64,000 nt of DNA, taken from Geobacter sp. DSM 9736. GTDB lineage: Bacteria; Desulfobacterota; Desulfuromonadia; Geobacterales; Geobacteraceae. The stretch lies in contig NZ_LT896716.1 of assembly GCF_900187405.1 (NCBI RefSeq), positions 1,240,001 to 1,304,000 on the forward strand, in the 5' to 3' direction. Under the pieces are notes generated by a model. That model was given only the letters and a program-made list of their open reading frames with translations, made no database searches and was not told the origin of the DNA. Shown piece after piece: positions 16,740-29,438 of this stretch. The translations under genes and the position numbers were made by a program. Numbering within the stretch: the stretch's first letter is position 1; the number at the start of each line of letters is the position of its first letter.

Positions 16740-17360
16740 TTACCTGTTACCAGCGCGATATTCTTTGATTCTTTTGAGTCGCCGACGTGCGGGCCTTCGG
16801 CGCCACCATGCATGAACAAAATGAAAGGCCCACATGCAGCCGATGATCGTTATCAGAATGAGCAGGAGGTGATGTTCATATTTACCGACATCCTCAACAA
16901 ACAGAGCAGCGCTTTTACCAAAAAGGTAGCCGGCCAGAGAAAAGATGACAGACCAGGAAAAGGCGCTGAGCAGGTTCAGCCACGCGAATTTCCTCCCGGG
17001 AAAGCTCGTAATCCCGAGAATAACGGGTAAGACAATCCGGAAGCCGTAAGTGTAACGGGAAATGAAGGCTACAAAGGTGCCGTATCGTTCTATCAGGCGT
17101 ATGGCTTTACGAAACTTCCGGGCTATGAAAGGAAATTTTCTGAGAAGACGAGTCCCTTGCCACCGTCCAACGTAGAAGTAAAACTGATCACCGAGGAAAG
17201 ATCCGCTAAGGGCAACCAGAATGACTCCGGCAATGTGCAGATAACCCTGAAAGGCGAGGAACCCGGCAATAATGAGCCCCGCCTCCCCCTCAAGAAAGGT
17301 CCAGAGAAAGAGGACCCAATAGCCATGTGCCTGGAGGTATTCACGTAGGAACTCCTGCAA
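16740..17360 (-). CDS. DedA family membrane protein
   Basis: The 206-residue protein shows the DedA/SNARE-associated pattern: an early acidic FLEGEAGLIIAGFLA, the GDQFYFYVGRWQG segment, the RYTYGFRIVLPVILG motif and a final helix. Members move or flip lipid carriers such as undecaprenyl phosphate in the inner membrane. Upstream neighbour of trmJ. Confidence 0.88.
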   Translation of the reverse strand: MQEFLREYLQAHGYWVLFLWTFLEGEAGLIIAGFLAFQGYLHIAGVILVALSGSFLGDQFYFYVGRWQGTRLLRKFPFIARKFRKAIRLIERYGTFVAFISRYTYGFRIVLPVILGITSFPGRKFAWLNLLSAFSWSVIFSLAGYLFGKSAALFVEDVGKYEHHLLLILITIIGCMWAFHFVHAWWRRRPARRRLKRIKEYRAGNR

Positions 17361-17474
17361 GGCGCCCCCGGTTCCTCATGATACAAACGTGTCTATATTA
17401 CAGATCGAATGCTGTTGCGTCAATGGGGGCAGATGGAACGATCCGGATTGCTGCTCAGCAAAAAACTACGTGCC

Positions 17475-17506
17475 AAAAAAAAGCCCGGCAGAATACTCTG
17501 CCGGGC
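17475..17506 (-). terminator. Intrinsic terminator of the kor operon
   Basis: A 9-bp stem GCCCGGCAG/CTGCCGGGC followed, reading the reverse strand, by eight T residues. It lies 27 bp past the korC stop. Confidence 0.85.
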
Positions 17507-17532
17507 ATTATACAGTAACAGGACTGTACTGT

Positions 17533-18081
17533 TTACTTCTTAGCAGCCAGTGCCTTCTCGAAACCGACCTGAAAAGCCTTCTTGTTCAATTCCAGAAACG
17601 CCTCAGGAACGCGGGCAAGAACAGCTTTCTCGGCACTTTCCTTGGTAACGACACCGGTAAGAGCGACCATCGCGCCGAGAGCAACGATGTTGGTAACGAT
17701 CTCACGTCCGATTTCATTCTTCGCGGTGTTGGTGATATTGAATTTGGTCACCTTGAAGTTCCCGGGCGGCTCACGGAGAACCAGGTCGGAGTCGATGAGA
17801 AGCACGCCCCCTTCCTTGAGATCATGGGAGTACTTGTCGGCTGCTTCCTGGGTGAGCGCGAGGAGCGCATCACACTGGGTAACCTTTGGGTAGTCGATCG
17901 CGGTATCGGAGATGATAACCTCCGACTTGGATGCACCACCGCGGGCCTCCGGGCCGTAGCTCTGGGACTGGACTGCCTGAATCCCGTCATAGATCGAAGC
18001 GGCCTCGGCCAGAATGACGCCGGCCAGGATCAGGCCCTGTCCGCCAGCGCCAGAAAACCTCAGTTCATATCTTCCAGCCAT
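17533..18081 (-). CDS. korC: 2-oxoglutarate:ferredoxin oxidoreductase, gamma subunit
   Basis: 182 residues of the pyruvate/ketoisovalerate oxidoreductase catalytic gamma domain, with the opening ELRFSGAGGQGLILAGVILAEA-type segment and QSQSYGPEARGG. Last gene of the kor operon. The complex oxidises 2-oxoglutarate to succinyl-CoA with ferredoxin, the low-potential version of the TCA step that can also run backwards. Substrate is inferred from the neighbours mdh and icd; other 2-oxoacids are possible. A strong terminator follows. Confidence 0.88.
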   Translation of the reverse strand: MAGRYELRFSGAGGQGLILAGVILAEAASIYDGIQAVQSQSYGPEARGGASKSEVIISDTAIDYPKVTQCDALLALTQEAADKYSHDLKEGGVLLIDSDLVLREPPGNFKVTKFNITNTAKNEIGREIVTNIVALGAMVALTGVVTKESAEKAVLARVPEAFLELNKKAFQVGFEKALAAKK

Positions 18082-18109
18082 TATTGTTATCTCCTTTTAT
18101 AGCAGTGAA

Positions 18110-18931
18110 TTACTTGGCAGCGCCCTGGGCCCGCTCGATGACCTTCTGATACTGCTCGCAGTACTCCGGTTTGTCTTCTTTGTAGAGGACACCTGTAAGA
18201 ACCTTCCCCTTGAGCTGCTCAGGGTCCATCTTCTCGGCAGCCTTAACAGGAACAGCAACGTTCTTCAGCTCGTTCATCATCTCGACAACCGAACGGAACT
18301 TGTTGCGGCGACCATAGCAGGTCGGGCAGTCATCGAGGATTTCGACTACGGACATCCCCTTGTGCTGTACGGCTTCAACTATGAGCTTGTCTATCTGATT
18401 CGCATGGAAAGCGGTACCGCGAGCAACGAAAGTCGCACCAGCACCGATGGCAAGCTTGGCAATATCGAACGTCGGATCAGGGTTGCCATAAACAGTGGTG
18501 GAAGCCTTGGCGCCGGTCGGGGTGGCGGGAGAGAACTGGCCACCGGTCATGCCATAGATTTTATTGTTGAGGATGACGTAAGTCATGTCGATGTTTCTGC
18601 GGCAGGCATGAATGAAGTGGTTTCCGCCGATGGCGGTACCGTCGCCGTCACCGCCGACAACGAATACGTTCATTTCCGGCTTTGCCATTTTGACCCCTGT
18701 GGCAAAAGCAGCGGCGCGGCCGTGGGCAGTGTGAAGCGTGCAGCAGTCCATGTAGCCGGGGAGCCGGGAAGCACACCCGATACCGGAGACGATGGCAGTG
18801 TTCTCTTTCTTGAGCTGGAGGGCGTCCATTGCGCGGATCAGACCCTTCATGACAATTCCGTGGCCGCAGCCGGGGCACCAGATGTGCGGCAGCTTGCCGG
18901 GACGGATGTACTTTTCATATTCAAAAGCCAT
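18110..18931 (-). CDS. korB: 2-oxoglutarate:ferredoxin oxidoreductase, beta (TPP) subunit
   Basis: A 273-residue TPP-binding subunit. The entry WCPGCGHGIVMKG and the Mg/TPP motif VVGGDGDGTAIGGNHF...NNKIYGMTGGQ are complete, along with cysteines at the N-terminal and C-terminal regions that bind an iron-sulfur cluster in this family. It starts two bases after korA ends, with GGAGG within the korA tail. Confidence 0.9.
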   Translation of the reverse strand: MAFEYEKYIRPGKLPHIWCPGCGHGIVMKGLIRAMDALQLKKENTAIVSGIGCASRLPGYMDCCTLHTAHGRAAAFATGVKMAKPEMNVFVVGGDGDGTAIGGNHFIHACRRNIDMTYVILNNKIYGMTGGQFSPATPTGAKASTTVYGNPDPTFDIAKLAIGAGATFVARGTAFHANQIDKLIVEAVQHKGMSVVEILDDCPTCYGRRNKFRSVVEMMNELKNVAVPVKAAEKMDPEQLKGKVLTGVLYKEDKPEYCEQYQKVIERAQGAAK

Positions 18932-18933
18932 GG

Positions 18934-20067
18934 TTACTTGACCTCCTTGATCTTGGCAAGAATCTCATTCGGATTCACCGGCTCACCGTCAACGTGGTAG
19001 ATGCCGTGGACCGGTGCATTCCCTTCAATGCATCCCTTGACAACGCCATTACACATGCCGAGGCTCATCTCGGGAGTAATGAATGCCTTGACTTTCTTGG
19101 AGATCTCGAGCAAACGCTCCTCGGGGAACGGCCAGAAGGTGATGAGACGGAAGAGGCCTGCCTTGAGCCCTTCCTTGCGGGCCTGGTCGACGGCATAGCG
19201 GGCGGAACGGGAGGTGGAACCGAAGGCAACGATGACGACGTCGGCATCATCAACCTGGTACTCTTCCCACTTCATGATGTCGGCCTTGTTTGCTTCTACC
19301 TTGCGGATCTGACGCTCTTCCTCGGCCTGGACGATCGACGCCTTAGTGGTCGGGAAGCCGTCTTCCATCTTGTTGAGGCCGGTGACATGAAACTTGTAGC
19401 CGGAACCAAAAGCGGCAAGGGGAGGAACATCCCCGAATTTTGTATCGTACGGCTTGTACTGTTCGGGCGGAACCGAGGGAGCAGTGCGGTCAATGACTTC
19501 GAGCTCGCCCGGCTCAGGGAAAACGATCCGCTCCCGCATGTGGCCGACGATCTCGTCGGGCATCACAAATACCGGCATGCGGTATTTTTCGGCAAGGTTG
19601 AAGGCGCGGACGGTCTCCTCGAAGAGCTCCTGGACGGATGCCGGAACGAGGGTGATGCTCGCGTGATCACCGTGGGAGCCCCATTTGGCGCACATGATGT
19701 CGGACTGGGAGGGGCCGGTCGGCATACCGGTGGAGGGGCCACCGCGCATGACGTTGACGATGACGCAGGGGACCTCGGTAATGCAGGCGTAGCTGATGAT
19801 CTCCTGCTTGAGGGAAAGTCCCGGGCCGGAAGTAGCAGTAAGCGACTTCGCACCTGTGAGCGCACCACCGATAACGGCGGACATGGCGCCGATTTCGTCT
19901 TCCATCTGAATGAACTTGCCACCGATCTTCGGCAGCTCAACCGACATCACTTCTGCCACTTCGGTGGAAGGTGTGATAGGGTAACCTGCGAAAAACTTGC
20001 AGCCGGCGTACAAAGCGCCATGGGCAGCGGCTTCGTTACCCTGAAGAAATGCAACTTTCTTTGCCAC
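18934..20067 (-). CDS. korA: 2-oxoglutarate:ferredoxin oxidoreductase, alpha subunit
   Basis: 377 residues covering the pyrimidine-binding domain (AGYPITPSTEVAEVMS, FIQMEDEIGAMSAVIGGALTGAKSLTATSGPG) and the C-terminal transketolase-like domain. Starts at GTG, preceded by GGAGG. Alpha pairs with beta to form the thiamine active site. Sits between the ferredoxin subunit and korB. Confidence 0.9.
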   Translation of the reverse strand: MAKKVAFLQGNEAAAHGALYAGCKFFAGYPITPSTEVAEVMSVELPKIGGKFIQMEDEIGAMSAVIGGALTGAKSLTATSGPGLSLKQEIISYACITEVPCVIVNVMRGGPSTGMPTGPSQSDIMCAKWGSHGDHASITLVPASVQELFEETVRAFNLAEKYRMPVFVMPDEIVGHMRERIVFPEPGELEVIDRTAPSVPPEQYKPYDTKFGDVPPLAAFGSGYKFHVTGLNKMEDGFPTTKASIVQAEEERQIRKVEANKADIMKWEEYQVDDADVVIVAFGSTSRSARYAVDQARKEGLKAGLFRLITFWPFPEERLLEISKKVKAFITPEMSLGMCNGVVKGCIEGNAPVHGIYHVDGEPVNPNEILAKIKEVK

Positions 20068-20090
20068 TTTCGATACCTCCTGTTGATTGG

Positions 20091-20285
20091 TTAAGGTGTA
20101 ACCTTGATTGCAAAGTCAGGACATCTCAGCTCGCACTGCATGCATTTGATGCATGCCTCGAGATTTTTTACAGCCGCGACGAACCCCTGCATTTCCAAAA
20201 CCTTGGTTGGGCAGAACTCGACGCAGATGTGGCATCCTTTGCAGTACTTCTCGATGATCTCGATTGTCGGAAGCTTCTTTTCCAT
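20091..20285 (-). CDS. korD: Ferredoxin (2x4Fe-4S) delta subunit of the kor complex
   Basis: A 64-residue ferredoxin with two complete cluster motifs, CKGCHICVEFC...CP-type and CIKCMQCELRCP. It is the first gene of the operon and transfers electrons from the thiamine site to soluble ferredoxin. AAGGAG precedes the ATG. Confidence 0.9.
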   Translation of the reverse strand: MEKKLPTIEIIEKYCKGCHICVEFCPTKVLEMQGFVAAVKNLEACIKCMQCELRCPDFAIKVTP

Positions 20286-20354
20286 CTACTTGCGCTCCTT
20301 TTTGGTGGATAAGCCGTTTTGGCTAAAAAAACCCGATCAAACTACCATACTTTT

Positions 20355-20367
20355 TTGTGTAATACAA
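20355..20367. promoter_or_regulatory. Short palindrome upstream of the kor operon
   Basis: TTGTGTAATACAA is a near-perfect inverted repeat about 70 bp before korD. Its outer TTGT/ACAA arms match those of the icd palindrome, though the spacing differs. A shared regulator is possible but not demonstrated. Confidence 0.35.
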
Positions 20368-20432
20368 CACTTCCGTAGCGGAGGGAATAAGTGGCGGCGC
20401 GTAGGGGGGTCTTTTCGGAAGTCAAAGCTAAT

Positions 20433-20468
20433 AAAGGGAAAGAAGGGCAGGTGCCCTTCTTTCCCTTT
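20433..20468 (-). terminator. Long perfect hairpin after mdh
   Basis: Two exactly complementary 17-base arms (AAAGGGAAAGAAGGGCA and its reverse complement) separated by two bases end about 25 bp past the mdh stop. On the reverse strand it finishes in TTT. It separates mdh from the kor operon. Confidence 0.8.
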
Positions 20469-20492
20469 GCAGTTACAACACATCAAACGATG

Positions 20493-23776
<3,284 letters not shown>

Positions 23777-23900
23777 CTACCACAAAAAGCTTCATCCGGT
23801 TCTTTAACCAGAAGATAAACCACCGGAACACCTACACAAAAATACATACAAGCGCCCCAGCAGAAGCCACCCTAAACACTCCACCAGGCCCTATAATGAG

Positions 23901-23936
23901 TTTGTATACAGTATACAAAGAACATTAAGCTGTCAA
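23901..23936 (-). promoter_or_regulatory. icd promoter with overlapping operator palindrome
   Basis: A perfect inverted repeat TTTGTATACAGTATACAAA (23901-23919) lies next to a TTGACA -35 hexamer (reverse strand, 23931-23936), so it covers the likely -10 region. This is the geometry of a repressor site; the TTGTATAC arms resemble GntR-type operators. About 190 bp upstream of the icd start. Confidence 0.6.
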
Positions 23937-24005
23937 GCAAAATGTCCTCTTATTTTTAACGTTTACTAAGAATAAAAATGAAGGGAACCACATCGGCTGG
24001 CGAGG

Positions 24006-24704
24006 TCAATAGATCGAGCGTTGTTGTGCGTAACGGCGGGCCTCGTTGATGTCGTCACGTGAAAGGTTGCGCGGGATGCGCAGAACCTGCCCCGGCCAAA
24101 TATGCCGGGGATCTTTTATTTGGTCGCGGTTCGCGCGGTACAGAAGAGGCCAGAGAGATGGATCGTTATAAACGTCTGGCGAAGCTGCAATGAGAGGAAG
24201 CGTCTCGCCCCTCTTCGCGGTATGGAAAGCTGGAAGCGGACGCTCCCTGCTCGGGCGGGTTTTCTCGGGAAACCGCTGCTTTTGTTCACGCCTCAAGCGC
24301 GACTCTGCATCGGCTTTTTCCTGCTCCTGCCTGCGCTGCTCCTCCAAAAGGTGTTGTCGACGCTGCTCCTCAAGTCGCTTGGCCTCAGCCAGTCTAACGT
24401 TTTCCTCCTGCTGCCGCCTTTGTTCAGCTGCGAGCTCGCTTTCGAGGAGTTTACCCTTGGTCAGTGCGAGGCCAAAATAGTTGTCTGCTTCCTTCACATC
24501 GCCTGCCGAGAGGCGCGCATCTCCCATCCGCATCGCATCTTCGGCACTTGTATATTCTTCGGGGAAAATGCGCCCCCCCCCGGAAAGGCGGACACGATCC
24601 AGGGTCATTGCAGCCTCATGCCGCCATACAGGAACAGGCGAAGCACAGGATGAAACCAACACCCCCACAAGCGCCGCGCTCGACATGAAATACTTGATGC
24701 TCAT
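24006..24704 (-). CDS. LysM-domain lipoprotein with a coiled-coil linker
   Basis: 232 residues: lipobox SSC after a short hydrophobic signal, a helical segment (about 45-85), a long Glu/Gln/Arg-rich coiled coil (about 85-150) and a C-terminal LysM peptidoglycan-binding domain (HTAKRGETLPLIAASPDVY, then IWPGQVLRIPRN). It is likely an outer-membrane lipoprotein that touches the cell wall. Follows aspS by 18 bp; a weak binding site precedes the ATG. Confidence 0.78.
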   Translation of the reverse strand: MSIKYFMSSAALVGVLVSSCASPVPVWRHEAAMTLDRVRLSGGGRIFPEEYTSAEDAMRMGDARLSAGDVKEADNYFGLALTKGKLLESELAAEQRRQQEENVRLAEAKRLEEQRRQHLLEEQRRQEQEKADAESRLRREQKQRFPEKTRPSRERPLPAFHTAKRGETLPLIAASPDVYNDPSLWPLLYRANRDQIKDPRHIWPGQVLRIPRNLSRDDINEARRYAQQRSIY

Positions 24705-24722
24705 CCAGATCCCGGTTTCGGG

Positions 24723-26504
24723 CTATTTAACCGATAATTTGAGACCCAGTTCGCGCAGCTGCTTATCATCTACCCGGGAAGGAGCCTCCGACATGAGACA
24801 AGCCCCTTTCTGGGTTTTCGGGAATGCAATGACGTCACGGATGGAGTCACTGCCGGTGAGTAGCATGATTAAGCGGTCCATGCCGAAGGCAATACCCCCG
24901 TGGGGCGGGGTACCATATTCGAGTGCATCAAGCAGAAAGCCGAACTTGCTTCGGGCATCTTCATCTGAGAGCCCCAGCATGCGGAACATGAGGGACTGAA
25001 TCTTTTCCTGGTGGATCCTGATACTGCCCCCCCCGATCTCGTTACCATTCAGCACAAGGTCATAAGCCTTAGCACGGCATCGTCCGGGGTCCGCTTCTAC
25101 AAACTCCAGATCTTCGTCCATAGGGGCAGTGAAGGGATGATGTACCGCCGCCCACCTCTTCTCCTCATCGTCCCATTCGAGAAGTGGAAAATCCGTAATC
25201 CAGACGAAGCGGTAGGTCTCCTTGTCCACAAGACCCAGAATTGCGGCAAGATGGTTCCGCAGCTTTCCAAGGGAGTCATTCACCACCTTCGGTCTATCTG
25301 CTACAAACAGCAGCAGATCTCCCTCTTCGGCACCGAACTTCTCGTTCATGGCAGCAATTTCGTCAGCGGTGAAAAACTTGGCAATAGGTGAATGCCACTC
25401 TCCCTGCTCTATCTTCACGTAAGCAAGACCCTTCGCACCATATATTTTTGCGAATTCCGTCAGGTCATCGATCTCCTTACGCGAGAAGCGGGCACAACCC
25501 TTTGCGTTCAGGCCCTTGACAATGCCACCTGAAGCAACAACCTCGGCAAAAACCTTGAAGCCGGCGTTCCTTACTGTCTCTGACAGTTCAACAAGTTCAA
25601 GGTCGAACCTGAGATCGGGATTGTCGACACCGAAACGGCGGATCGCCTCAGAATAAGTCATTCGTTCAATGGGCAACTCAACTTCCACCCCTTTCGCTTC
25701 ACGGAAAACGAGGGCCATGAGCCCCTCCATTACACGAATAATGTCATCCCTGTCTATGAATGACATTTCACAATCTATTTGTGTGAATTCCGGTTGGCGA
25801 TCCGCACGCAGGTCTTCGTCCCGGAAACAGCGTACGATCTGGAAGTACCTGTCGTACCCGGAAATCATAAGTATCTGCTTGAAAATCTGAGGCGATTGCG
25901 GAAGGGCGTAGAACGACCCCTGATTGATACGTGAGGGAACAAGAAAATCACGAGCTCCCTCCGGCGTTGATTTAGTGAGAAAAGGAGTTTCTATTTCGAG
26001 AAAGCCGTTGTCCGTCAGATACTGCCGGGTCACTTGGGCAACCTTGGATCTGAGGATGATGTTGTTCTGCAGCGCAGGGCGACGGAGATCAAGATAACGG
26101 TGCTTCAGGCGGAGATTCTCCGCCACGTCCACATAGCCGTCCAGAGTAAATGGCAGTGCCTTGGATCGATTGAGTAGCTTGCACTCTGTGACGAGAACCT
26201 CCACTTCACCTGTGGGCATTTTCGGATTAACAGTCCCATCAGGGCGAGGTACGACTGTCCCACGTACCGCCACAACATATTCGTTGCGTATTGCTTCAGC
26301 CTTCACGTGGGCAGACGCGCATTTCTCGGGATCGAAGACCACTTGCGCCACGCCTTCCCTGTCACGGAGGTCGATGAATATTACTCCACCGTGGTCGCGC
26401 CTGCGGAGAGCCCACCCCATCAGCACAACCTCCCTACCCACGTCTTTTCGGGTCAGCATCCCGCAGTAATCAGACCGCTTCCAATCCCCCAAAAAATCAA
26501 TCAC
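24723..26504 (-). CDS. aspS: Aspartyl-tRNA synthetase
   Basis: 593 residues of a class II synthetase of the bacterial type: N-terminal anticodon-binding OB fold (about 15-110), motif 2 around [18 protein letters not shown], the bacterial GAD insertion (about 300-420) and motif 3 [13 protein letters not shown]. Starts at GTG 26504, seven bases after GGGGGAGGA. Whether it is discriminating or also charges tRNA-Asn cannot be judged here. Confidence 0.93.
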   Translation of the reverse strand: MIDFLGDWKRSDYCGMLTRKDVGREVVLMGWALRRRDHGGVIFIDLRDREGVAQVVFDPEKCASAHVKAEAIRNEYVVAVRGTVVPRPDGTVNPKMPTGEVEVLVTECKLLNRSKALPFTLDGYVDVAENLRLKHRYLDLRRPALQNNIILRSKVAQVTRQYLTDNGFLEIETPFLTKSTPEGARDFLVPSRINQGSFYALPQSPQIFKQILMISGYDRYFQIVRCFRDEDLRADRQPEFTQIDCEMSFIDRDDIIRVMEGLMALVFREAKGVEVELPIERMTYSEAIRRFGVDNPDLRFDLELVELSETVRNAGFKVFAEVVASGGIVKGLNAKGCARFSRKEIDDLTEFAKIYGAKGLAYVKIEQGEWHSPIAKFFTADEIAAMNEKFGAEEGDLLLFVADRPKVVNDSLGKLRNHLAAILGLVDKETYRFVWITDFPLLEWDDEEKRWAAVHHPFTAPMDEDLEFVEADPGRCRAKAYDLVLNGNEIGGGSIRIHQEKIQSLMFRMLGLSDEDARSKFGFLLDALEYGTPPHGGIAFGMDRLIMLLTGSDSIRDVIAFPKTQKGACLMSEAPSRVDDKQLRELGLKLSVK

Positions 26505-26664
26505 AGATACGTCCTCCCCCACTCGACAATGAAAAAATCCGGGGCAGTATACTCAAAAAGCCCCGTAGCTTCAAGGAATAAAGCCATGGACTCTGCCTCA
26601 GCACTTCCCGCAGTCATTTATCGCTACACGCTCCATTGTCACAAAAACCGAGCGCACGGAATAC

Positions 26665-27183
26665 CTACTGCTGCCTGCTCCATAGCACGCGGACGAAGTT
26701 GTGCTCGTGACTCCACAGATATTGAAGGTCACCGCTGTGTGCCTTGAACACATCCCGCCCTATCTTTTGTGCAAGTTTATCATCGGAGGTGGAAATTGTG
26801 AGGACATTTCCTTCTTGGACTACTTCCATAATCCGTGAAAGCGGATTCTTCATGCGGGACTTTTTCTCTGTATTCTTAATTGTATTAAGTATCTCGTCTT
26901 CATGCTGGATCAGGTAATCACCTCGGAACGTAGCTATGCCTGCAGGATTATTGTCCAGCATTCGCTGGCATGCCGGGCAGACAATCGAGTGTCTGATGAC
27001 TCCCCGGCTGGTTACCGAAAACTGTTCCTCATCGAGATACCAGCGCTTGTTCCAGTAAATCGCTTTGCATCGGGAGCACCGGGCAGCCTGTTTGGAGGTA
27101 GCTTCAGTATGATAGACATCAGTACTGCGGGTCGCTCTCTGACCTTTTTCCTCCATACTTATCCTATGTCCTCTCGGCGTCAT
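26665..27183 (-). CDS. BCAM0308-like zinc-ribbon protein
   Basis: A 172-residue protein with a zinc-ribbon-like region formed by CSRCKAIYWNKRWY and IVCPACQRMLDNNPAG, followed by a region around HEDEILNTIKNTEKKS. It matches the BCAM0308 family as I remember it, whose function is unknown. The ATG has a strong GGAGGGG binding site. Confidence 0.65.
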   Translation of the reverse strand: MTPRGHRISMEEKGQRATRSTDVYHTEATSKQAARCSRCKAIYWNKRWYLDEEQFSVTSRGVIRHSIVCPACQRMLDNNPAGIATFRGDYLIQHEDEILNTIKNTEKKSRMKNPLSRIMEVVQEGNVLTISTSDDKLAQKIGRDVFKAHSGDLQYLWSHEHNFVRVLWSRQQ

Positions 27184-27351
27184 GACCCCTCCTTCCAGGT
27201 ATCATTACTCTGGGCGATCAACAGCTGGTAATTTTAGTATAGGCGAGACAGAACCCTTTACAACTAACGGAGAGACGGGTAGCTAATCCAGATGAGGAAC
27301 AACGGGGAAATTCGAGGGGGAAAAGTCAGCCCCGGCAGGCGCGAGAACGTC

Positions 27352-27801
27352 TTAGCGCAAACCGAGGCGACCCAGGAAACGGCCGAGGAATTTGTTTAGG
27401 GGATGATCGCGAGACATAAATGACAAAACGGGTGGCTTCCGTGTCCCTATCTCTTCGAGCCTGTTCCGTATATCCTCATTGTCACCGAGAGCAAGACCGG
27501 CCCTAAAAGCTTCCAGAGCTTCAGCCTTTTGATTCTGTATTAGGTAGATCTTGCCCATGTTGAGGAAATGTACAGGGTTGGGATCGAGCTCAGCCGCCCG
27601 TGCGCAAAGATCCAGTCCCTTCCGGAACTGTCCACGCTCTCGTGCGGAACAGTACCCAAGGTACGACCACCACTCGATTCGATCATGTAGCTTAAGCGCT
27701 TTTTCTATGTGCGCCAATGCCGTAAGCGTATCATCAGCATCCAGCGATTTGAGGGCGCGGGCAAACTCCCGCCCTGCCTCGGTTTCACAATCTGATATCA
27801 T
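27352..27801 (-). CDS. Small TPR-repeat protein
   Basis: 149 residues with about three tetratricopeptide repeats (ALAHIEKALKLHDRIEWWSYLGYC, GLDLCARAAELDPNPVHFLNMGKIYL, ALEAFRAGLALGDNEDI-type units), so a scaffold for protein contacts. The start is the ATG after GGGAGGAG; an upstream TTG is within the binding site. Partner unknown. Confidence 0.72.
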   Translation of the reverse strand: MISDCETEAGREFARALKSLDADDTLTALAHIEKALKLHDRIEWWSYLGYCSARERGQFRKGLDLCARAAELDPNPVHFLNMGKIYLIQNQKAEALEAFRAGLALGDNEDIRNRLEEIGTRKPPVLSFMSRDHPLNKFLGRFLGRLGLR

Positions 27802-27875
27802 CCACTCCTCCCGCAAGCAGCATATCGCGCTCTTATCTTCCTAACATGAAAGCACTAAATGTCAAAACAGTCATG

Positions 27876-28469
27876 CTAACTCCCATTGATCAACCTTGTT
27901 TTCTCATCTGTCGCGAAATCGATCACTCTCGGCAAGAACTCCTGAAAATCCTCTAGCAGTTCATCATAGTTGCGCGCCAGCTCTTGATGCCCTTGAGCCA
28001 GCGGATTCACCCTCGCCACTCGACGTGACATCCGTTCCAATGCTCGAGCAATTCCGGAAACCTCAGTATATGAGGGGATCAATTCCCCGAAAATAAGGGG
28101 AACGATCGGGCGCAGGCGTTCCGGAAGCATAAATGCCCGCCCCTCCACCTGGGTTCGAACCCAAAGCAAATATCCTTCTAGCGGCTTGTCAGACCATTTA
28201 TCCCATTGCCTGGCAAGAAAGTGATCATAAAAGAGATCGACCAGCACGCCCCTGTACAGTCCATACCGTGATGACAGCCTGTAGCGGCTTCGGCGGAAAA
28301 CCAAGTCGCTCTCGGCAAAACGGTCGATTCGGCGGTGGAGTATGATACCCGCCCTTAAATCTAAAGGATAATCGGTACCCACCCTTCCCTTCACAAAATC
28401 GCCCATGAAGTTACCGACGATAATATCGGGATTTGTCCCGGAGAGAAAAAGGTGGATTAAGAAATTCAT
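27876..28469 (-). CDS. ACP phosphodiesterase family protein (DUF479)
   Basis: The protein of about 197 residues has the DUF479/AcpH pattern: MNFLIHLFLSG, GNFMGDFVKG, LRAGIILHRRIDRFAE and LVDLFYDHFLA, with conserved metal-binding His/Asp residues. The E. coli homologue removes the phosphopantetheine arm from acyl carrier protein. Start placed at the ATG after AGGTGAGA. AT the 3' end nothing unusual is seen. Confidence 0.8.
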   Translation of the reverse strand: MNFLIHLFLSGTNPDIIVGNFMGDFVKGRVGTDYPLDLRAGIILHRRIDRFAESDLVFRRSRYRLSSRYGLYRGVLVDLFYDHFLARQWDKWSDKPLEGYLLWVRTQVEGRAFMLPERLRPIVPLIFGELIPSYTEVSGIARALERMSRRVARVNPLAQGHQELARNYDELLEDFQEFLPRVIDFATDEKTRLINGS

Positions 28470-28884
28470 TCTCACCTGCAATATCGGTTTACGAAAGGTT
28501 TTGTTTTAACCTTTTTCTCACTGATTCGCAACCGGTTTACACATTTTCATGAAAAAATAGTGCATCACGGCTTGTTCCAGAGCTTCAATGAAAATCCATC
28601 TCTTACAGGTAGGCGGAGGATGTATTTAGGGAAAGAAAAAAGGGGATCAAGGAAGAGCACGAAAAAATGGAAAAAACACGCCTGAGGGCGCGAGCGGAGA
28701 CTTGGAAAAATTCACAGGCTACGGCACAGAAGGAGCGGGGGGAAGTTAATTTCCCGGCAGGTTCAGGTACCGGCGCCTGCCATTTCCCCATAGGATGTAA
28801 CCGGCAGTTCCAGCAGCGGCAGGAAAGTCAGGCGGATCATTAATCAGAACCTGCTCCGAACCCCTCGTCTCGGCTGAACCTGAA
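28470..28884. other. Gap without a supported gene
   Basis: About 400 bases hold no convincing gene. A weak hairpin with a short T run (AAAGGTT/AACCTTT near 28494-28516) is present. A reverse-strand open frame of about 60-71 codons (to 28746) overlaps the next small gene and has no clear binding site. Confidence 0.4.
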
Positions 28885-29055
28885 TTATCGCCTCCACGCA
28901 AGAAGAATTTTTTTCCTCCATTCTTCATGGCGGCAGAAGGCATGCGTTTCGACAATGGCACGAATTACGTAGTTGAGTGCTAAAGCCATAACAAGAGCGA
29001 GAGCAGCTGCGGCAGCAGCAGTCACAGTCGAAACCAACATAAGATCATTCATCAT
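28885..29055 (-). CDS. Possible 56-residue single-helix membrane protein
   Basis: A short frame preceded by GGGGTGA encodes an N-terminal Ala-rich hydrophobic helix (about residues 7-30, with many Ala, Leu and Val) and a basic tail ending KKILLAWRR. This is the usual build of a small inner-membrane protein. No recognised family; not conserved as far as can be told here. Confidence 0.4.
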   Translation of the reverse strand: MMNDLMLVSTVTAAAAAALALVMALALNYVIRAIVETHAFCRHEEWRKKILLAWRR

Positions 29056-29212
29056 TCACCCCGTCATTTGCTTCATGAGTATCCTGCACCCACACTGACT
29101 TTGTCAACCACGAATCCTGAGGGGAGCAAAACCGGATCAGTCGCAGGATGCGCTGCCGCACAGACTTCTAACAATCTGCTACACTGTAATTAATATTTCA
29201 GAACTGAGGAGC

Positions 29213-29368
29213 ATGAATATTTTCGGGAGATCCAGCAAAGGGTTACAGATCAACTTCATCCTATTTGGCTGCGGGGGATCGATCAACCTATTGACGAACA
29301 TGCGCCTAAGGGGTCATGTTCTTCTTTTGGATCGTTCGCTATCAATGCTAAGTAAAGTAGTCGCCTGA
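29213..29368 (+). CDS. Possible 51-residue protein upstream of glgP
   Basis: An ATG with GAGGAG upstream opens a 51-codon frame beginning MNIFGRSSKG, with a hydrophobic centre. It ends 70 bases before glgP on the same strand. Only the binding site and position support it. Confidence 0.3.
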   Translation: MNIFGRSSKGLQINFILFGCGGSINLLTNMRLRGHVLLLDRSLSMLSKVVA

Positions 29369-29438
29369 GGCGCCGAAGAAGAGAGAATGCCTAAGAATCC
29401 ATACCGCAGCGGTATCGCGTGATGCCGCAGGAGACCCT

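Noticed and set aside
18994-20094. 366-codon forward frame opposite korA
   Set aside because: Antisense shadow of a conserved subunit; no coding sign of its own.
26528-26556. CGGGGC/GCCCCG hairpin downstream of the BCAM0308-like gene
   Set aside because: Six-base stem with a 14-base loop is too weak to list as a terminator.
28142-28164. GGTTCGAACC resembling a tRNA T-loop
   Set aside because: It lies inside the DUF479 reading frame and no acceptor stem or anticodon arm fits around it.
28746-28961. 71-codon reverse frame
   Set aside because: GTG start without a binding site and overlap with the better small membrane protein frame.
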